From positions 8,102,012 to 8,166,011 of the forward strand of contig NC_049996.1 of NCBI RefSeq assembly GCF_000003815.2: 64,000 nucleotides of DNA, read 5' to 3'. The position numbers and the translations under genes were made by a program. Below the pieces are notes generated by a model. That model had not been told where the DNA came from, searched no databases, and saw nothing but the letters and a program-made list of their open reading frames with translations. This DNA comes from Branchiostoma floridae. Taxonomy: Eukaryota; Chordata; Leptocardii; Amphioxiformes; Branchiostomatidae. Of the stretch, positions 26,401 through 37,662 are shown piece after piece (positions within the stretch are counted from its first letter, which is position 1; each line of letters starts with the position of its first letter).

Positions 26401-29381
26401 TGGACGGACTAGCCATAGGGACATCATAATGGATGCCGACTCGAAAACACAGTCATCATTGTGCGATAAAAACGTGTGTTTGCGGAATGACGCTGCTTGC
26501 TTTCACCGTTAAGACGCGCTATTTTCGTGTTTGGACCGGACCTGACGACTGAAATGGACGCTCGTGACAAAGGACGGTGCAGTTTCACCTTGCCGTGTGT
26601 TTCACGCCTTGGAAACTTCTCTTACGAACAGGGAGGCAAGGTGACGTTCGACATCAACCGCTACAAGGAGCTGTACTACCGTCTCCTGACCTCCCCCGCC
26701 GCCGATGCCGGCAACACCCTCATGGGGCAGAAGCCTTGAAGGGAAACCTTAGTGTACATATGAGGACATGTTTTCTAGCTCGTGTTGTTGAGGCAGTTTC
26801 TGTGTAGCTGACATACATCGCTTCTACTGAATACCAACCTTCCTGTTTATCTCTGAACATCCAAAGAATTTCTTTTCTCACACGTTTTGAAGCTAGAGTT
26901 AGAAGTTACGAGCTTTCTAAGCTAGAATTTTAAACGTGATGATATGTAGAGACATTGTGTACAATCTTCTTTTGGGTGTTTTGATTTAAACAACAGGTAG
27001 TTTGCCAACCCCATTGTCTCTTGCAATTTCTGTATCCTGACGAATGACGAGTTACACTAAACCAGCATTACCTGGCTATACACAGACAATACAACCCACA
27101 ACATTCAGACAGCGTTTAACCTTTCTTCTGCGGTGAACCAAGATGCTGAAATTCCCACCCAAGGGACCAGGGTTTATTTCTTAGCAACCTCACACTGTCT
27201 TTAAAGTGTTCAATGACGAGTTATCAAAATACAGCTAGCTCAATGGCGTCAGAAAGGAATTACATGAGGCTGTTACAGCTTATGTTTTAATGAAAAGTTA
27301 AGGCTATATGACACCCTGAGACTTAAGTGTACTTTTACAACATCTAATGCACCATGGAAACAAGACCTTTCACTCACAACACGGCGGAGAGCGTGGATAC
27401 ATGATGAGACGACATTTGTGTTCGGAGTCATAGCGGCCTGCAGAGCCGAATGTCTCTGTCTGTTCGTACTTTAAGAGGATGTATGGAAATAAAGAGCCAG
27501 ACAACTCAATGTGCTTCGCTTCTTTTCTTCGTTGAAGAAGTCGTTAATGTAAATATTGTTTTGGTGATCCCTTATACGTTTAGTTTAGTAGTATTATTCA
27601 TTCTAGGTTGGCTGGTTGCATGTAAAATGGCGTTAAGGCAGCATATCTGTCATTAGAATTATACATGGAATTCAATGCAATGTGGACGTAGCATATCCAC
27701 TTTATATGAAGAGTATGGCTATATTACATGGCCGACAACGGAAATGAGGAAAAAATGCTATTTTCACAAACCACAATGAATATGGGTGGGTAAAGATTCA
27801 TAGCCATACTTCCATTTGTACCTCACACTTAAGCATTTCTTTATGGGCAACCCAACAATTACCATAGCAAATCATGTACGGTGCATGTAAAGTGTTCCGT
27901 TGCCTTGTTCCCCTGTTACCAGAGTTATATTTTCCTAAATTCGGTGCATTTAACGACTATTCCTCTGAATCCTGTTAAAAGCGCGTTACTGGAAATATAT
28001 CCGTTGACAACCAGAAACGACCTCTAAAGAAATTCAGAGACTTCACTCATACAAATTTACAGATATATTCATGGGGCCCCTGATAAGATCACTCAAACTC
28101 GTAAACCTGTCCAATTGCTTTGCAATGATCACTATAAGCTGATTACACGTACATGTACGCCTGTGGCATTGATGCACGTACAAGCCGGGACAAATTCTGT
28201 AGTCGTTCGTCATTAAGTAAAGCACCGAATGTAATACAGACTCACAGTTCTCTGACTATTGTTCAGACGCCCCTCAGAGCCTCAACTAGTGCTCACATTT
28301 TGGATTCACATTTTAAGTCATATAGAATAAATCACTGAAAGTTGGGCGATCGCGATAGAATGGATACAATCTTTAAATGAAAGTTTAATATGTGTTCGGA
28401 TTCAAAACAACTTTATAGTCATCCAATGAGAACGACAATGGTCTTTATTGCATATCCATGCCCAACATAAGCTAATTGCATTGAATGAAATAACCGAAGT
28501 AAAAGACTAAAGAACTTATGTGCTATACCATATAAATCTACGCAGTCTACATATAAATCTTTGCTATCTAAAAGATTCAATTCTAAAACGCTACTTTACA
28601 TCACGAAGAAACCTTTGTGTAAACTCCATCTTGAATGTCCTATCTCAAATTTGTATTCACCTCCATTACATATAAATTCATAGTTAGGTTATAAAAGCTG
28701 CTCATTAACAAGATTTCTTCAGCTTCATTGCCGAAAGGTAGTGAATGCCACCTGAAACGTGTGACCGTTTCCAAAACCATATCCAGTTACTTGAGTAACT
28801 GCTATTAAGCGCATGTTTTTACCTGGATGTCTATCTTCATCGACGTATCTTTGCTATAAAAATATTCAATTCTAAAACGCTCGAAGGCGTCAAGTCAAAG
28901 CTACTCTACATCACAAAGATTCCTTTGTATAAACTTCATCTTGAATGTCCTATCTCAAATATAGCTATTTGCATGGCGTATGTATTTACCTAGATGTCTA
29001 ACCTTCATCGATGTATCTTTGCTGTCAAAAAGATTCAATCCTAAAACGCCCTACATCACGAAGAAACCTTTCTATAAACTCCGTCCTGAATGTCCTATCT
29101 CAAATATAGCTTTTTGCAAGGCGTATGTCTTTAAGGGAGTTTTACCTAGATGTCTAACCTTCATCGACGTATCATTGCTATCAAAAAAATTCAATCCCAA
29201 AACGCCCTAAATCAAGAAGAAACCTTTCTATAAACTCCATCTTGAATGTCTGTTTTTGTTTCTCATCCCCCAGGGAGGCAAGGTGCAGTTCGACCTGGCC
29301 CGCTACAGGGAGCTGTACTACCGTCTCCTGACCTCTCCCTCTGCTGATGCCGGCAACACCCTCATGGGACAGAAGCCTTGA
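17431..29381 (+). CDS. SCP: Sarcoplasmic calcium-binding protein (EF-hand), alternatively spliced
   Basis: Soluble muscle calcium buffer. Coding exons: 17431-17488, 21789-21841 or 21909-21961, 23458-23577, 23937-24060, 25109-25206, then 26632-26739 or 29274-29381. All have canonical splice sites and the frame is continuous, giving 186 codons before the stop, which is the family length of 185 residues plus the initiator Met. EF-hand loops fall at residues 20-31 (DMNHDGSIQWND or DYNKDGSIQWED), 71-82 (DINKDDVVSWEE) and 116-127 (DVSGDGIVDLEE). The fourth hand, in the terminal exon, lacks calcium ligands, as known for this family. The start follows CAGCCATGGG, a good initiation context. Two exon-2 forms and two terminal exons predict four isoforms; multiple isoforms of the amphioxus protein are known from protein work. 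Confidence 0.96.
19467..19720. mobile_element. MITE with long imperfect terminal inverted repeats (intron 1)
   Basis: TCACTGCACTTGGGGCACC near 19480 is matched in reverse by GGGTGCCCCAAGTGCACTGA ending near 19706. Matching continues into GGGGTT/AACCCC inside and TAAG/CTTA-type sequence outside, so each end is about 50 bases with mismatches. No transposase is present. The open frames spanning 19233-19590 on both strands are explained at least partly by this element. Confidence 0.65.
21390..21665 (+). repeat. Intronic minisatellite just upstream of exon 2
   Basis: About six to eight imperfect copies of a 32-36-bp unit with core AACAGTAGCGTCTATGTGTC followed by TTTGGNTATCA. It ends about 120 bases before the acceptor of exon 2a. 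The open frame across it is an artefact of the repeat. Confidence 0.85.
21789..21841 (+). CDS. SCP: Alternative exon 2a of the calcium-binding protein (EF-hand 1)
   Basis: 53 bases between TTGCAG and GTAAGA, encoding the first EF-hand loop (DMNHDGSIQWND) and the start of the following helix, ending MMT. It completes the split Asp codon left by exon 1 and ends in phase 0. Since 53 is not a multiple of three, skipping it, or using it together with exon 2b, breaks the frame, so exactly one of the pair must be used. Confidence 0.93.
21909..21961 (+). CDS. SCP: Alternative exon 2b of the calcium-binding protein (EF-hand 1)
   Basis: 53 bases between TTTCAG and GTACAG, the same length and phase as exon 2a, encoding DYNKDGSIQWED and ending EMIK. 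The intron between the two is only 67 nt, which may itself hinder splicing of one to the other. Loop ligand positions are kept in both versions. The changes fall at loop position 2, at position 4 and in the following helix, so isoforms may differ in affinity or surface charge rather than in site number. Confidence 0.92.
23715..23775 (+). repeat. Dispersed Penelope-like tail in intron 3
   Basis: CTGACGAACGATAGTGGAAG, then CGTTTCCAAAATTATATC and TAGTTGCTTGAGTAACTGC. The last part is the shared tail of the copies near 28745 and 56929. Stem II of the hammerhead-like core is decayed here. Confidence 0.55.
24068..24600 (+). repeat. Intronic array of CCAAT-bearing units (intron 4)
   Basis: A degenerate 30-40-bp unit (CAGCAACCAATGAAAACAG plus CTTACACATG) is repeated more than ten times, and about eleven copies carry an intact CCAAT in the same orientation. 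CCAAT is the NF-Y binding core. The array starts a few bases after the exon 4 donor. It may be a neutral minisatellite that happens to contain CCAAT, or an intronic enhancer. Confidence 0.75.
26632..26739 (+). CDS. SCP: Alternative terminal exon 6a of the calcium-binding protein
   Basis: 108 bases from an ACAG acceptor to TGA, encoding GGKVTFDINRYKELYYRLL and a C-terminus ending LMGQKP. It carries the degenerate fourth EF-hand. An AATAAA at 27488-27493 could end this transcript form without reaching exon 6b. The polypyrimidine tract before its acceptor is poor compared with exon 6b. Confidence 0.92.
   Translation, partial: GGKVTFDINRYKELYYRLLTSPAADAGNTLMGQKP
27488..27493 (+). terminator. Poly(A) signal likely used with terminal exon 6a
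   Basis: AATAAA about 750 bases after the stop of exon 6a and before exon 6b. Use of this site would make 6a a true terminal exon instead of one spliced out. Confidence 0.5.
28531..29255 (+). repeat. Four-copy tandem repeat directly upstream of exon 6b
   Basis: Units beginning near 28531, 28816, 28981 and 29140 share TTCATCGACGTATCTTTGCT, AAAAGATTCAATTCTAAAAC and AACTCCATCTTGAATGTC. Spacing of the last three is about 145-165 bases. The final unit ends some 20 bases before the exon 6b acceptor and partly supplies its upstream sequence. No coding role is seen. Confidence 0.85.
28727..28810 (+). repeat. Dispersed Penelope-like repeat with decayed hammerhead core
   Basis: AGGT and ACCT arms flank GTGAATGCC, followed by GAAACGTGTGACCGTTTCC and the tail CCAGTTACTTGAGTAACTGC. 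Compared with the copy at 56903, CTGANGA has decayed to TTGCCGA and GTC to GTG. It lies in the last intron, between the first and second tandem units. Confidence 0.6.
29274..29381 (+). CDS. SCP: Alternative terminal exon 6b of the calcium-binding protein
   Basis: 108 bases after CCCCCAG, encoding GGKVQFDLARYRELYYRLL and ending LMGQKP. The length is identical to exon 6a, with conservative changes only (for example T/Q, I/L, N/A, K/R, A/S). AATAAA follows at 29401. A tandem duplication of the last exon is the simplest origin. Confidence 0.93.
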   Translation, partial: GGKVQFDLARYRELYYRLLTSPSADAGNTLMGQKP

Positions 29382-29400
29382 ACGGATGTCTTTGTAGATA

Positions 29401-29406
29401 AATAAA
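29401..29406 (+). terminator. Poly(A) signal after exon 6b
   Basis: AATAAA 20 bases after the stop codon, followed by a run of A. This would give a very short 3'UTR. Further signals downstream cannot be excluded. Confidence 0.6.
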
Positions 29407-29409
29407 AAA

Positions 29410-32390
29410 AAACACGTTTGTAGTTGATAAACAGCTCAACAACTGACGTGCTGTAGACGTAATAGCTTTTGTGTTTTTTTCTTCTTCTACAAATTGGCTA
29501 CTTTCTTGAATCTAAGCATCCTGGAGCGTCAGGACTTTCACATGCATGACGAAGGTCTTAGTTAGATGGAGTCAACGGAAGCTCTTAGCAAGAACTATCC
29601 AAGACCTGTCAAGTATGTACATACGATTGTCTCTCGTATCGGATGCTTTGTGTCGAGGATCTAGCCTGCTTATATTTTGTTCGATTTATACCGACGTACT
29701 TCTTGTCAATTCTACCCTCGACATGTCGACAACGTCTTTCGGAGGCTGCTAGTCGCAAAGTACAGTTCACGGTTAGCTATGCAAAGTTGTAACCATCGCA
29801 GTCAAGTGGCTATTCCAGCCTGTGGCCATAATCCCAGTCCTACTGAGAGTGGTTTCAGGTACAGTACTAGTGGCAGCACGTGCCTCAGAAAGACCGTTGT
29901 AATTTTTCAATTTAGTCTGATACACAACTGTCAGGATCTTCTGCCCGTTCTACCTTTCCTGCGGCTTGTAAAAATAAGCTTCTATGTTGTTCAAGAAGTT
30001 GAGAAGACAGCTCCCCTTTTGTAACACCTGGAACCACCTTACTACCTGTGTTCACCGAGACCCTTGTGCAACCAGTTGAGAAGTAAAAGATATCTATGTA
30101 ACTTTCGGGTGTGAAGGCCTGCAGTGCCGGAGCACCTGTCAATGGTTGTCATTGGTGGGAAATAAAGAGGAAGGCAAATGTCATATTTTGGGTGATCAAT
30201 GACTGATATATTCTGTACAAAGATAGACATATCAAAGAAGCAGGTATCTCCATTAACACTTTTACGAATCGTACATTGCAACATCCTGTAAAAAATATCA
30301 CTGCTCCAGGCCCACGGCATGAAGTTGGCTGGGCCATTGATTATAAAACATGTTTGATAGTTGCAAATTATGGAAATAATTTGCGTCTAGTTTGAATATC
30401 TCGTACATAGTTGGAGGTGCTAGTACCTAGAGAAAGTTCCTGTCAAATTGAAAACTTTTTTAGACAAATGGAACTCCAGATACGGCGATTTGTATCTGCC
30501 CCACCGTTCGCTCTATTTTGGGGCATGACGGGTCTTGCCAGGTATTAAGAAACAAGAGTAACTCAAGTATAATGTACACTGATATTGTGTTTTATCGGAA
30601 AGTTTTTTAAGTACTCTAAAAGTAATATCTTCTTTGAGCAGTAGACATGCATTTAATATTTGAGGTGGTTATTCGAGAGAGTCAGGTCTTTAAATGTCCG
30701 AAAACGCCTGCTATACACCAAAATACAAACATGGTGGCGGACGTGAGAACCTTTGCATTGTCTCGTCCTGAGTTTTGACCATGCCAGCATGGACGTAGAG
30801 GAAGCATCATCAGTGATTGCAGCAATAACTCCTAGGGTCATCCGACTTTAATGAGGATAGGTCTGGGGATTACAGCAGACTACCCCAATGATGGTTTCCG
30901 CTTCCTTTGATTAATGTTTACGGTCAGTAAACTTCAATCCACGATAAACCTCACAGACAGCACGTACCACTGGTATCAGTGTAATCATATCGTTAGGATT
31001 TTCTAGATCTATACATCCACAATGTCTTTCTGGAAAGACAATTTGTTCATCTGCATTCGAGTTGCATCTTAACTGACAGGCAGGTCAGCCTTAAGTGTTT
31101 TTCTACTAGGATATAAGATTAAGTCTTAACCTCCTTATTCCATTTGAGTCATCCAGTTGTCCTTTTCTACAGCAGGGCCATGGATTCTGGAAGAGTACTG
31201 TAAACACACTTAAGTTCGGGGATGTATTTTCATGGTAGTGGGAAAAATGGAGTGTTCGCGGTGGTTCTAAGTTTGTGGTAGCGCCATAGACTGTAGTCAG
31301 ATACTACAATGGACAACTGTTCACAGTTGTTTTAAGTTGGCGGTGAAGAGGCCATTGCGAAAACTGCAAACAAAATATCACTGGGATCATTTCTGCATTT
31401 ACAGTATCTATCCCTTTTGCCTTAAGTATTGGGAACAAAAAATATCCCTTTCTCTTCAAACGTTGTGGAAGGGAAAATACTCAGTAAGGAAATCAGTTAA
31501 GCTTGGCAAAATTAAGGAACATAATTCCAAAGGTTTATGTTCCTTCATACTATGAAGATTATAAATAATTGCATTATATGGCAGGCTAGTATCATTTAGA
31601 AGACCATCAGAGTTACTGCAAGCCCAATAGAAGCAAAAATAAATCAAATCCAAGAAGCAAATTTGATTACGGGACTTATATGGTTAGTACATAGCATCAC
31701 AAACTTCATACTAGTATATCAGATTACATTGTGACCTACTTCTATTTTTGGTGACATTATAATTTTACCCTGATCCCATTCCGCTATCATTTGACAATGT
31801 GCCGTGGATAAAGGATTCTTTGTGTTGAAAAGTTCATGTAATTTGCCCCACAATGAAAACGACACTGTCATTTTGGTTCATAACATTCAATAACTTATAT
31901 TTTGTGTACCTCACAGTTGTCCCCATGGTACTTTACCCGCTCACAGGATATTTTTTCCTGAAGTATGTTCTCTTTCCCAGGGATAGCTGTAGCCTTCTTC
32001 ACAGAATTAGGAACAGGGAGTTTGCCTCGAGGAAGAGAGTTTGCCAAACTCCTTCCATGGCAAATTCCCTTCTTCGGCACTAGAGAACATAATTCAATAA
32101 TATACAGTTGGGATGTAATACCTGCAATGAAAGAAAACTACAAAATCAATAACTGACAATATGTTTTTACAACATACACAAATGTACTATGACAGAATAT
32201 TTCAAAGGGTTAAAACCTTATGTAACAAACAAAAAGCAAACAAATATAACCAGAACACAAGTTCTAGCCAAACATTGGCTTCAGAAGTTTCTTCATTATC
32301 AAAGAAATTTCATTGCATTTAAGGGGACAGTTATAAAAGTAAATCCTACATATAAGACTGCAATTTGGAAGACATAAACACAATGCATCA
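29410..32390. other. Intergenic; nothing recognised
   Basis: Short frames on both strands, none with a recognisable product. Overlapping frames at 31853-32156 on opposite strands share a GAGTTTGCCAAACTC palindrome. The right end holds the 3'UTR of the minus-strand TRNT1 gene. Confidence 0.4.
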
Positions 32391-35300
32391 TTATTTATCG
32401 GTCTTCATCTTTTTTGCGACTCTTGTCTTTTTCTTTGCTGCTTTTTCTTGGATCTCCCTTGGAACCTCCTTTCTTAGATCATCAACTCTGCCCATCAGTT
32501 CCTCAAAAGTTAAAGAACAGTTGCTGTCAATCCACAGTGCCACCAGCTTGTCCTTCACCCAGCCGACCTCTAAACCAAAGAAAATGCCCTTCTCCATGAG
32601 GTGTTTCCCTGTGACTGGGAATCTGGGGATGGTCCATGCCTGGAGCTCTGAGAGGACGGCCGTATCACCCTTGTACTTCAGAACCTCACACACTCGGTCC
32701 AACAACTGCCTCTGTTCACTACCGGGAGTCTGGGTGAAATGAAAGGATACAGAGTCAGTGGGGAACCCTTAGGCTAGTAAATGCCTTTGTTATTGCAAGT
32801 GAGAAGATAAACTACTTATCATGTACTCATGTATAAAATTAATTTCTGTTGCATTCTGGCTTCAACAGCTGTGTCTCAAAACCTCACACACTCTCTCTAT
32901 TACATACCTCTGTTCAGTATCAGTTGTCTGAGTGATATAGGTCAGTGGGGACCCCTTGTGAAGCACTATTGTATTACAAGACAGCAGCATTTCTATTAGC
33001 TCCTGACTTCAACTGAAAGCACATAGGATCAGTTCATATGTTTGTCACCACATAAATATTGTCATGAATACATAAAACACTACACATCTAGGCTGTATTA
33101 CCTTCAGAATAAGGTCTTGGTAATGCTTGAGTGGCTGTGCCGTTTGCTGCTCTCCCTCCCCCCGTAACTGCATGACCAGCAGACCCGTCTTCCTCTCCTC
33201 CACGGAGATCTTCAGTCTGGCGATGATGTCATCGATCTGCCCGGGCTCCTGTAACAGGGCTGCCACCATGGTCATGGGGCGGGGCTGCAGCTGGCCAGCT
33301 CTGCTGTACACTTCGTCAAACTCATCCAGGTTACCGTCTAATGGAAACCCTGCACAAACAAATGCAGAATTCCTGAAATCATAACTAAAAACTAGGTTAC
33401 CATCTACTGGAAACCCTACAAAAACATACACAGAATTCCTGAAATCAAAACTAAAAACTAGGTTACAATCTACTGAAAAACTGATAAAAACATACAAAGA
33501 ATTCATAAAATCATACCGGTAGCTAAAAACTAGGTTTCCATCTACAGGAAAACCACAAAAAAAAAACATACGCAGAATTCCAGAAATCATAACTAAAAAC
33601 TAGGTTACCATCTACTGGAAACCCTACAAAAAAAATATGCGGAATTCCTGAAATCATGACTGCAAAACCAAATAAAAACATAATAGAACACCAGCACAAG
33701 CTACAGCTGGTACAGCACAGTTCTTCCTATCTTAATTAACAAGACCTACCGGTTTCTGCCACTTAAAAAGTAATGACCATAGCATGTCCAGAACACATGA
33801 TATGAAACTTGGAACTATTTCCACTGCATTACCATAGAAAGCCAATACTAGCAGAGGGACCATTCTCAAACTTGACCATTGTTTCCCCCAACATACCCAC
33901 CTACCAAATCATCAGGATCCATCAAAAACTTCTTGAGTAATGAACTTATTGAGTCAACAAACAGAGACAGACACACAAACATCACCTAAACCTTAACCTA
34001 ATTGGCAAAGTAAATAAGAATGTCTGCTAGTACTTACCGATGTACTGAGGAAGACCAAGGTTGTACATACATCTCATGAGGGGCGCGGCATGGTTACCCA
34101 CGACGATCTTCTTCAGCTCTGTCCAGATCCTCTCACCGGAGATGCCTCCTAGTCCTCCTGCATTCTCCCTGATGGCCTCCAGGGTGGAATCTTTGTGCTG
34201 ATTGGGCAACTCAGCAATCCTACCGTAAAACCTGTGATATGCACCAATAGCAGCACATGTTACAGACTTAGAAAAGACTGGCACAGTAGGATATTTCTGA
34301 AGGCTTGTCAAGGACATACAACTTACATAAGTGCTATAACAGCTTGCTGTCCAATGTACCAATGTGTACAGATGGAACAAAGTCTTGACCTAAAGATGAG
34401 GTTTATGGCATTTGTGGAAGGATTGACATAACAGGTGACTATCACCTTTCCAGATGTCAACCCGGGGACCGCTCATTCTGGGATTGACCCACACTCTTTT
34501 CAAGAAGTGTGGTGGGTTCTTTTTTGTGCTCAAGGTGTGGCTCTCCTCAAACATGAGACCTCAAGTGTAATGTTACATCCAAAAGGACATCCCTAACCAA
34601 AACTAGGTACTCTTTTCAGCCACTTCTGATTAGAGTCAAGTTAGGAAAAGGTGACATGATTCTCCAAAGGGCACAACATTGGGGCCCACTGGGGATTCAA
34701 AGTCAACAAGCATAACAACAACACAAAACGCCAGTGCAGTCTACCTGAAGTACCGGAGGATCCTGAGGTAGTCCTCCTGGATCCTTTTGGTGGCGTCTCC
34801 CACAAACGCCACCCGCCTGTTCTGTAGGTCAGTCCAACCATCAAAGTAGTCGTACAGGGTTCCGTCCAATCCTGATCAGGAAAACATAACAATGCCAGCC
34901 CACAGCAGACTAAATATTAGTAATAACAAATCTATATTCTATATCAAAGGTTCCGTCCCTGAGGGCAGTGCCAAAAATCAAATTCTCCGAGCAGAGGTTT
35001 TGTTCAGGGGGGAAGGGGGTATAGTATAGTATAGTAGTGGCTGTGAAAGGAGGCAGCCATACCCATGCTGTATCCAGTTGCTTAACATACTTGTAATACA
35101 AAAATGTGTAAAAAAAACAGTACCTTATTATGCTTAAAGTTCCAATCAAATGTGATAATATTATTACATCCTCAGTTTTAGGGGGTTAACACAAGGACTT
35201 AAGTTAGAATGATTTATTGAAACTAGAACTTACCTAGGAACATGGAGTTGATAGTGAGATCTCTCCTCTCCGCGTCTATTCTCCAGTCGGTGGTAAACTC

Positions 35301-35750
35301 CACCTCAGCATGTCGTCCGTCTGTGACAACATCGACTCTGAGAGTCGTCACCTCAAAATTCTCCTTGTTGTTAATCCGTGCGGTGATAGTGCCGTGTTCC
35401 TCGCCTTTTGTGTTCAGCATACGCACGCCCTCCTTCTCAAACAATGCCTTCATCTCCTGTGGCGTTGCCGTGGTCGCAAAGTCGAGATCTTGCGGCTGGA
35501 TCCCCATGAGAATGTCGCGTACGGCCCCGCCAGCGATACGCAGCTCGTAATCGTACTTAGCGAAGAGCTCGGAGAGATGATTCAGTTCGGGGGTGAAGAG
35601 GTTGTGGAATTCTGGTTTATCAAGCTTCATGGTTCTGTTGGTATGAATGCCTTGGAGATGTTGTGCTATGTAGTGTTGCAGTAGTGGTTGGGGTTTGAGT
35701 CTCGTATGTTTTAAGCCTGATGCAATACTACGAAATACCCCTGCAAGCAT
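32391..35750 (-). CDS. TRNT1: CCA-adding tRNA nucleotidyltransferase, mitochondrial/cytosolic
   Basis: Adds the 3' CCA to tRNAs. Five exons on the minus strand: 35750-35234, 34871-34745, 34231-34038, 33349-33102, 32729-32391. The frame is continuous for 474 residues plus a stop, a little longer than the human enzyme. The nucleotidyltransferase head shows GGAVRD (74-79), the metal-binding DLD (88-90) and RRDLTIN (162-168), followed across the exon 1/2/3 joins by [16 protein letters not shown]. Residues 1-40 are basic, Ser-containing and free of acidic residues, as expected of a mitochondrial presequence. A second in-frame Met at 41 (MKLDKPEF) would give a cytosolic form, matching the dual location known for this enzyme. 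The C-terminus is Lys-rich. A tandem array in intron 3 has copied the exon 4 acceptor. Confidence 0.95.
33328..33670 (-). repeat. Five-copy array including the TRNT1 exon 4 acceptor
   Basis: A 66-72-bp unit starts at about 33328, 33394, 33460, 33532 and 33602. The first copy is the real 5' end of exon 4 (GFPLDGNL and its acceptor); the others lie in intron 3 and keep variants such as GFPVDGNLV. Three spacings are multiples of three, so a minus-strand frame runs open through several copies into the exon. Copies 2 and 5 keep a TTTGTAG acceptor, whereas copy 4 has lost the AG. Confidence 0.85.
33770..33985 (+). repeat. Dispersed repeat, copy 2 (mate at 13405-13620)
   Basis: Shares ACCATAGCATGTCCAGAAC, AGAAAGCCA, CAAACTTGACC, CTACCAAATCATCAGGA and further blocks in the same order with the copy 20 kb upstream. 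It lies in TRNT1 intron 3. Confidence 0.6.
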
Positions 35751-36138
35751 TGCACTATGAGTAGCCTTGTTGTTGTCCTATTGTTGCAACAACCATTCAA
35801 GTCTGCAAAGAGATCAAACATTCTAACAATGAGCAACATTTAGCAGCTCTATTAGTCTATATGACAACTTGGACGTCTGCTGTGTTCTATAGGTATATTT
35901 TTTGCTCGTCCGAGAGAGTTTGTGGGTTTGGGGAGAACATAGTTGCCCCCCCTCCCTCTTCTTTCTTCTCGCGTTTTACCACTCTACCTGGTGGGAAAAG
36001 CATCCCATATGCCCACAAAAAGTTACAAATGTCTATTTCTTCTGGTAAGTGATAATTTCGCTAAGACAAGTAGAAAAATACGATTAGAATGAATAATTTT
36101 CCAACCTGATGCAGCAATCACCGAAAATGTTGCATGGG

Positions 36139-36152
36139 CGCCGCCATTTTGA
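36139..36152 (-). promoter_or_regulatory. YY1-like site upstream of TRNT1
   Basis: CAAAATGGCGGCG on the minus strand matches the YY1 core AANATGGCG. It lies about 390 bases before the TRNT1 start codon, in a GC-rich patch, and no TATA box was noticed there. Such sites often lie at the start of housekeeping transcripts, so the 5'UTR may begin close by. Confidence 0.4.
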
Positions 36153-36649
36153 TGTAGACGATATCACTACAATAAAGGGGTGTTAATACTTTATTTTCAA
36201 TAAAAGGTATATACTTTGGGAAGTTTGACCTAATTTATGTTAAAAATAAAACAAGTTATTCTTATAAAATTTTTATACGGTCTTATCATGGTGTTATTCA
36301 AAATCTAACGTTACATCACTTTTAGAACAAACACCCCTCAGAGTATACTGGTCTCTACCAGACTCCTAGCGTGGAGCATCTCCGAGCAGATGTAAGGATG
36401 TGTAATAGGTGGCAAGACATTCTGCCGTAAAAATGATACTAGTATTAAGGCAGATACTTACACAATACTAACCCTGGGGAAGTGTGTTTGGGAGGCTAGA
36501 TCTTGAGTACTAGGTACTACAATATGTAGTATTCTCATCCAGTAAAAATACATACAGTAACTAGAAAGGCCGACATTTGCTTTTGAGCAAATACAGCATA
36601 TTTCAGCCATCTCCCTCTGCATGCAACAACAAAATAACCCATTTGGAAA

Positions 36650-37345
36650 ATCATTTTTACTAATGACGGTTCAACCCAAAGATGAATCTTACAAAATCCC
36701 CCTGTGCAAGAATGGACTCCAGTACACCCCATGTGAATTTGCGCAATAGACCTGTCCACAGATACTCCCACTGAAAACATGGCCTTTTAAATGAGAAACC
36801 GAATCCAAAATTGAAGTTAGCAAAAAGGTCCCCCGTACATGAAAAGGTATAATAGACCAGTCTAAAAACACTTTCACATGATCACCAAAGTTCAAAAATG
36901 GATTTTAAAAAATGCCCCCAATCCGTGCAAGAATAGACTCTTCAGCACACCCCATGTAAAATTGCAAATTAGACCAGTCCAAAATAACCCCACTGAAAGA
37001 CTTTGAAATAGTCACAAAAGTCCAAAAATGGATTTTTAAAGAATGTCCCCTCCATGAAGAATGGACTCTTCCAGCACACCCCATTTTAAATTGCAAATTA
37101 GACCAGTCCAAAAATAACCCCACTGAGAGACTTTGACATAATAGTAGTCACCAAAGTCCAAAATATGAATTTAAAAAATCCCGCCTCCATGCAAGAATGG
37201 ACTGTTCCAGCACGCCCCATGTAAAATTGCAAATTAGACCAGTCCCAAAATACACCCACTGAAAGACTTTACCTTATCCCCAGTCCAAAGATGAATTTTA
37301 AAAAATGGACCCCTCCGTGTAACAATGGACTCGTCCAGATAACAC
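36650..37345. repeat. Tandem array, about 110-135-bp units
   Basis: At least five units marked by TTGCAAATTAGACCAGTCC near 36737, 36847, 36964, 37092 and 37227. Each unit also has a CAAGAATGGACTCTTCCAGC block and AAATGGATTTTTAAA. Unit length grows from about 110 to 135 along the array. Frames on the minus strand across it are repeat by-products. Confidence 0.85.
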
Positions 37346-37662
37346 CAAGCTTGCTGATTGGCTGCCAAATCCTCCTCACGATATTGATTCGTGCTAAGCG
37401 ATTGGTTTCCTTTTTAATTAAGTTATACTTGCATACAGTTCTGCAAGTTAGAAAGCCTCAAAATGGGGTCAACGACCTTGAGGTCATTGACCCTGTGGCC
37501 ATCAGAAAATGACAAAAAAAATAAATAAAAAATTGTTTTGAAGTGGTTCATTTGAAGTGGCCAAAGATAATACATAGGTCATTTGAATGAATATCTAATG
37601 CACCCCTGTACCAAAATTTAGGTCATTTGGTTGCAAAACCAGTGTACAGGAGCCATAACGAG

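Noticed and set aside
33045-33590. A 181-codon minus-strand frame that looks like a protein with repeated GFPVDGNLV
   Set aside because: Only its downstream part is TRNT1 exon 4; the repeated part is an intronic array that copied the exon start.
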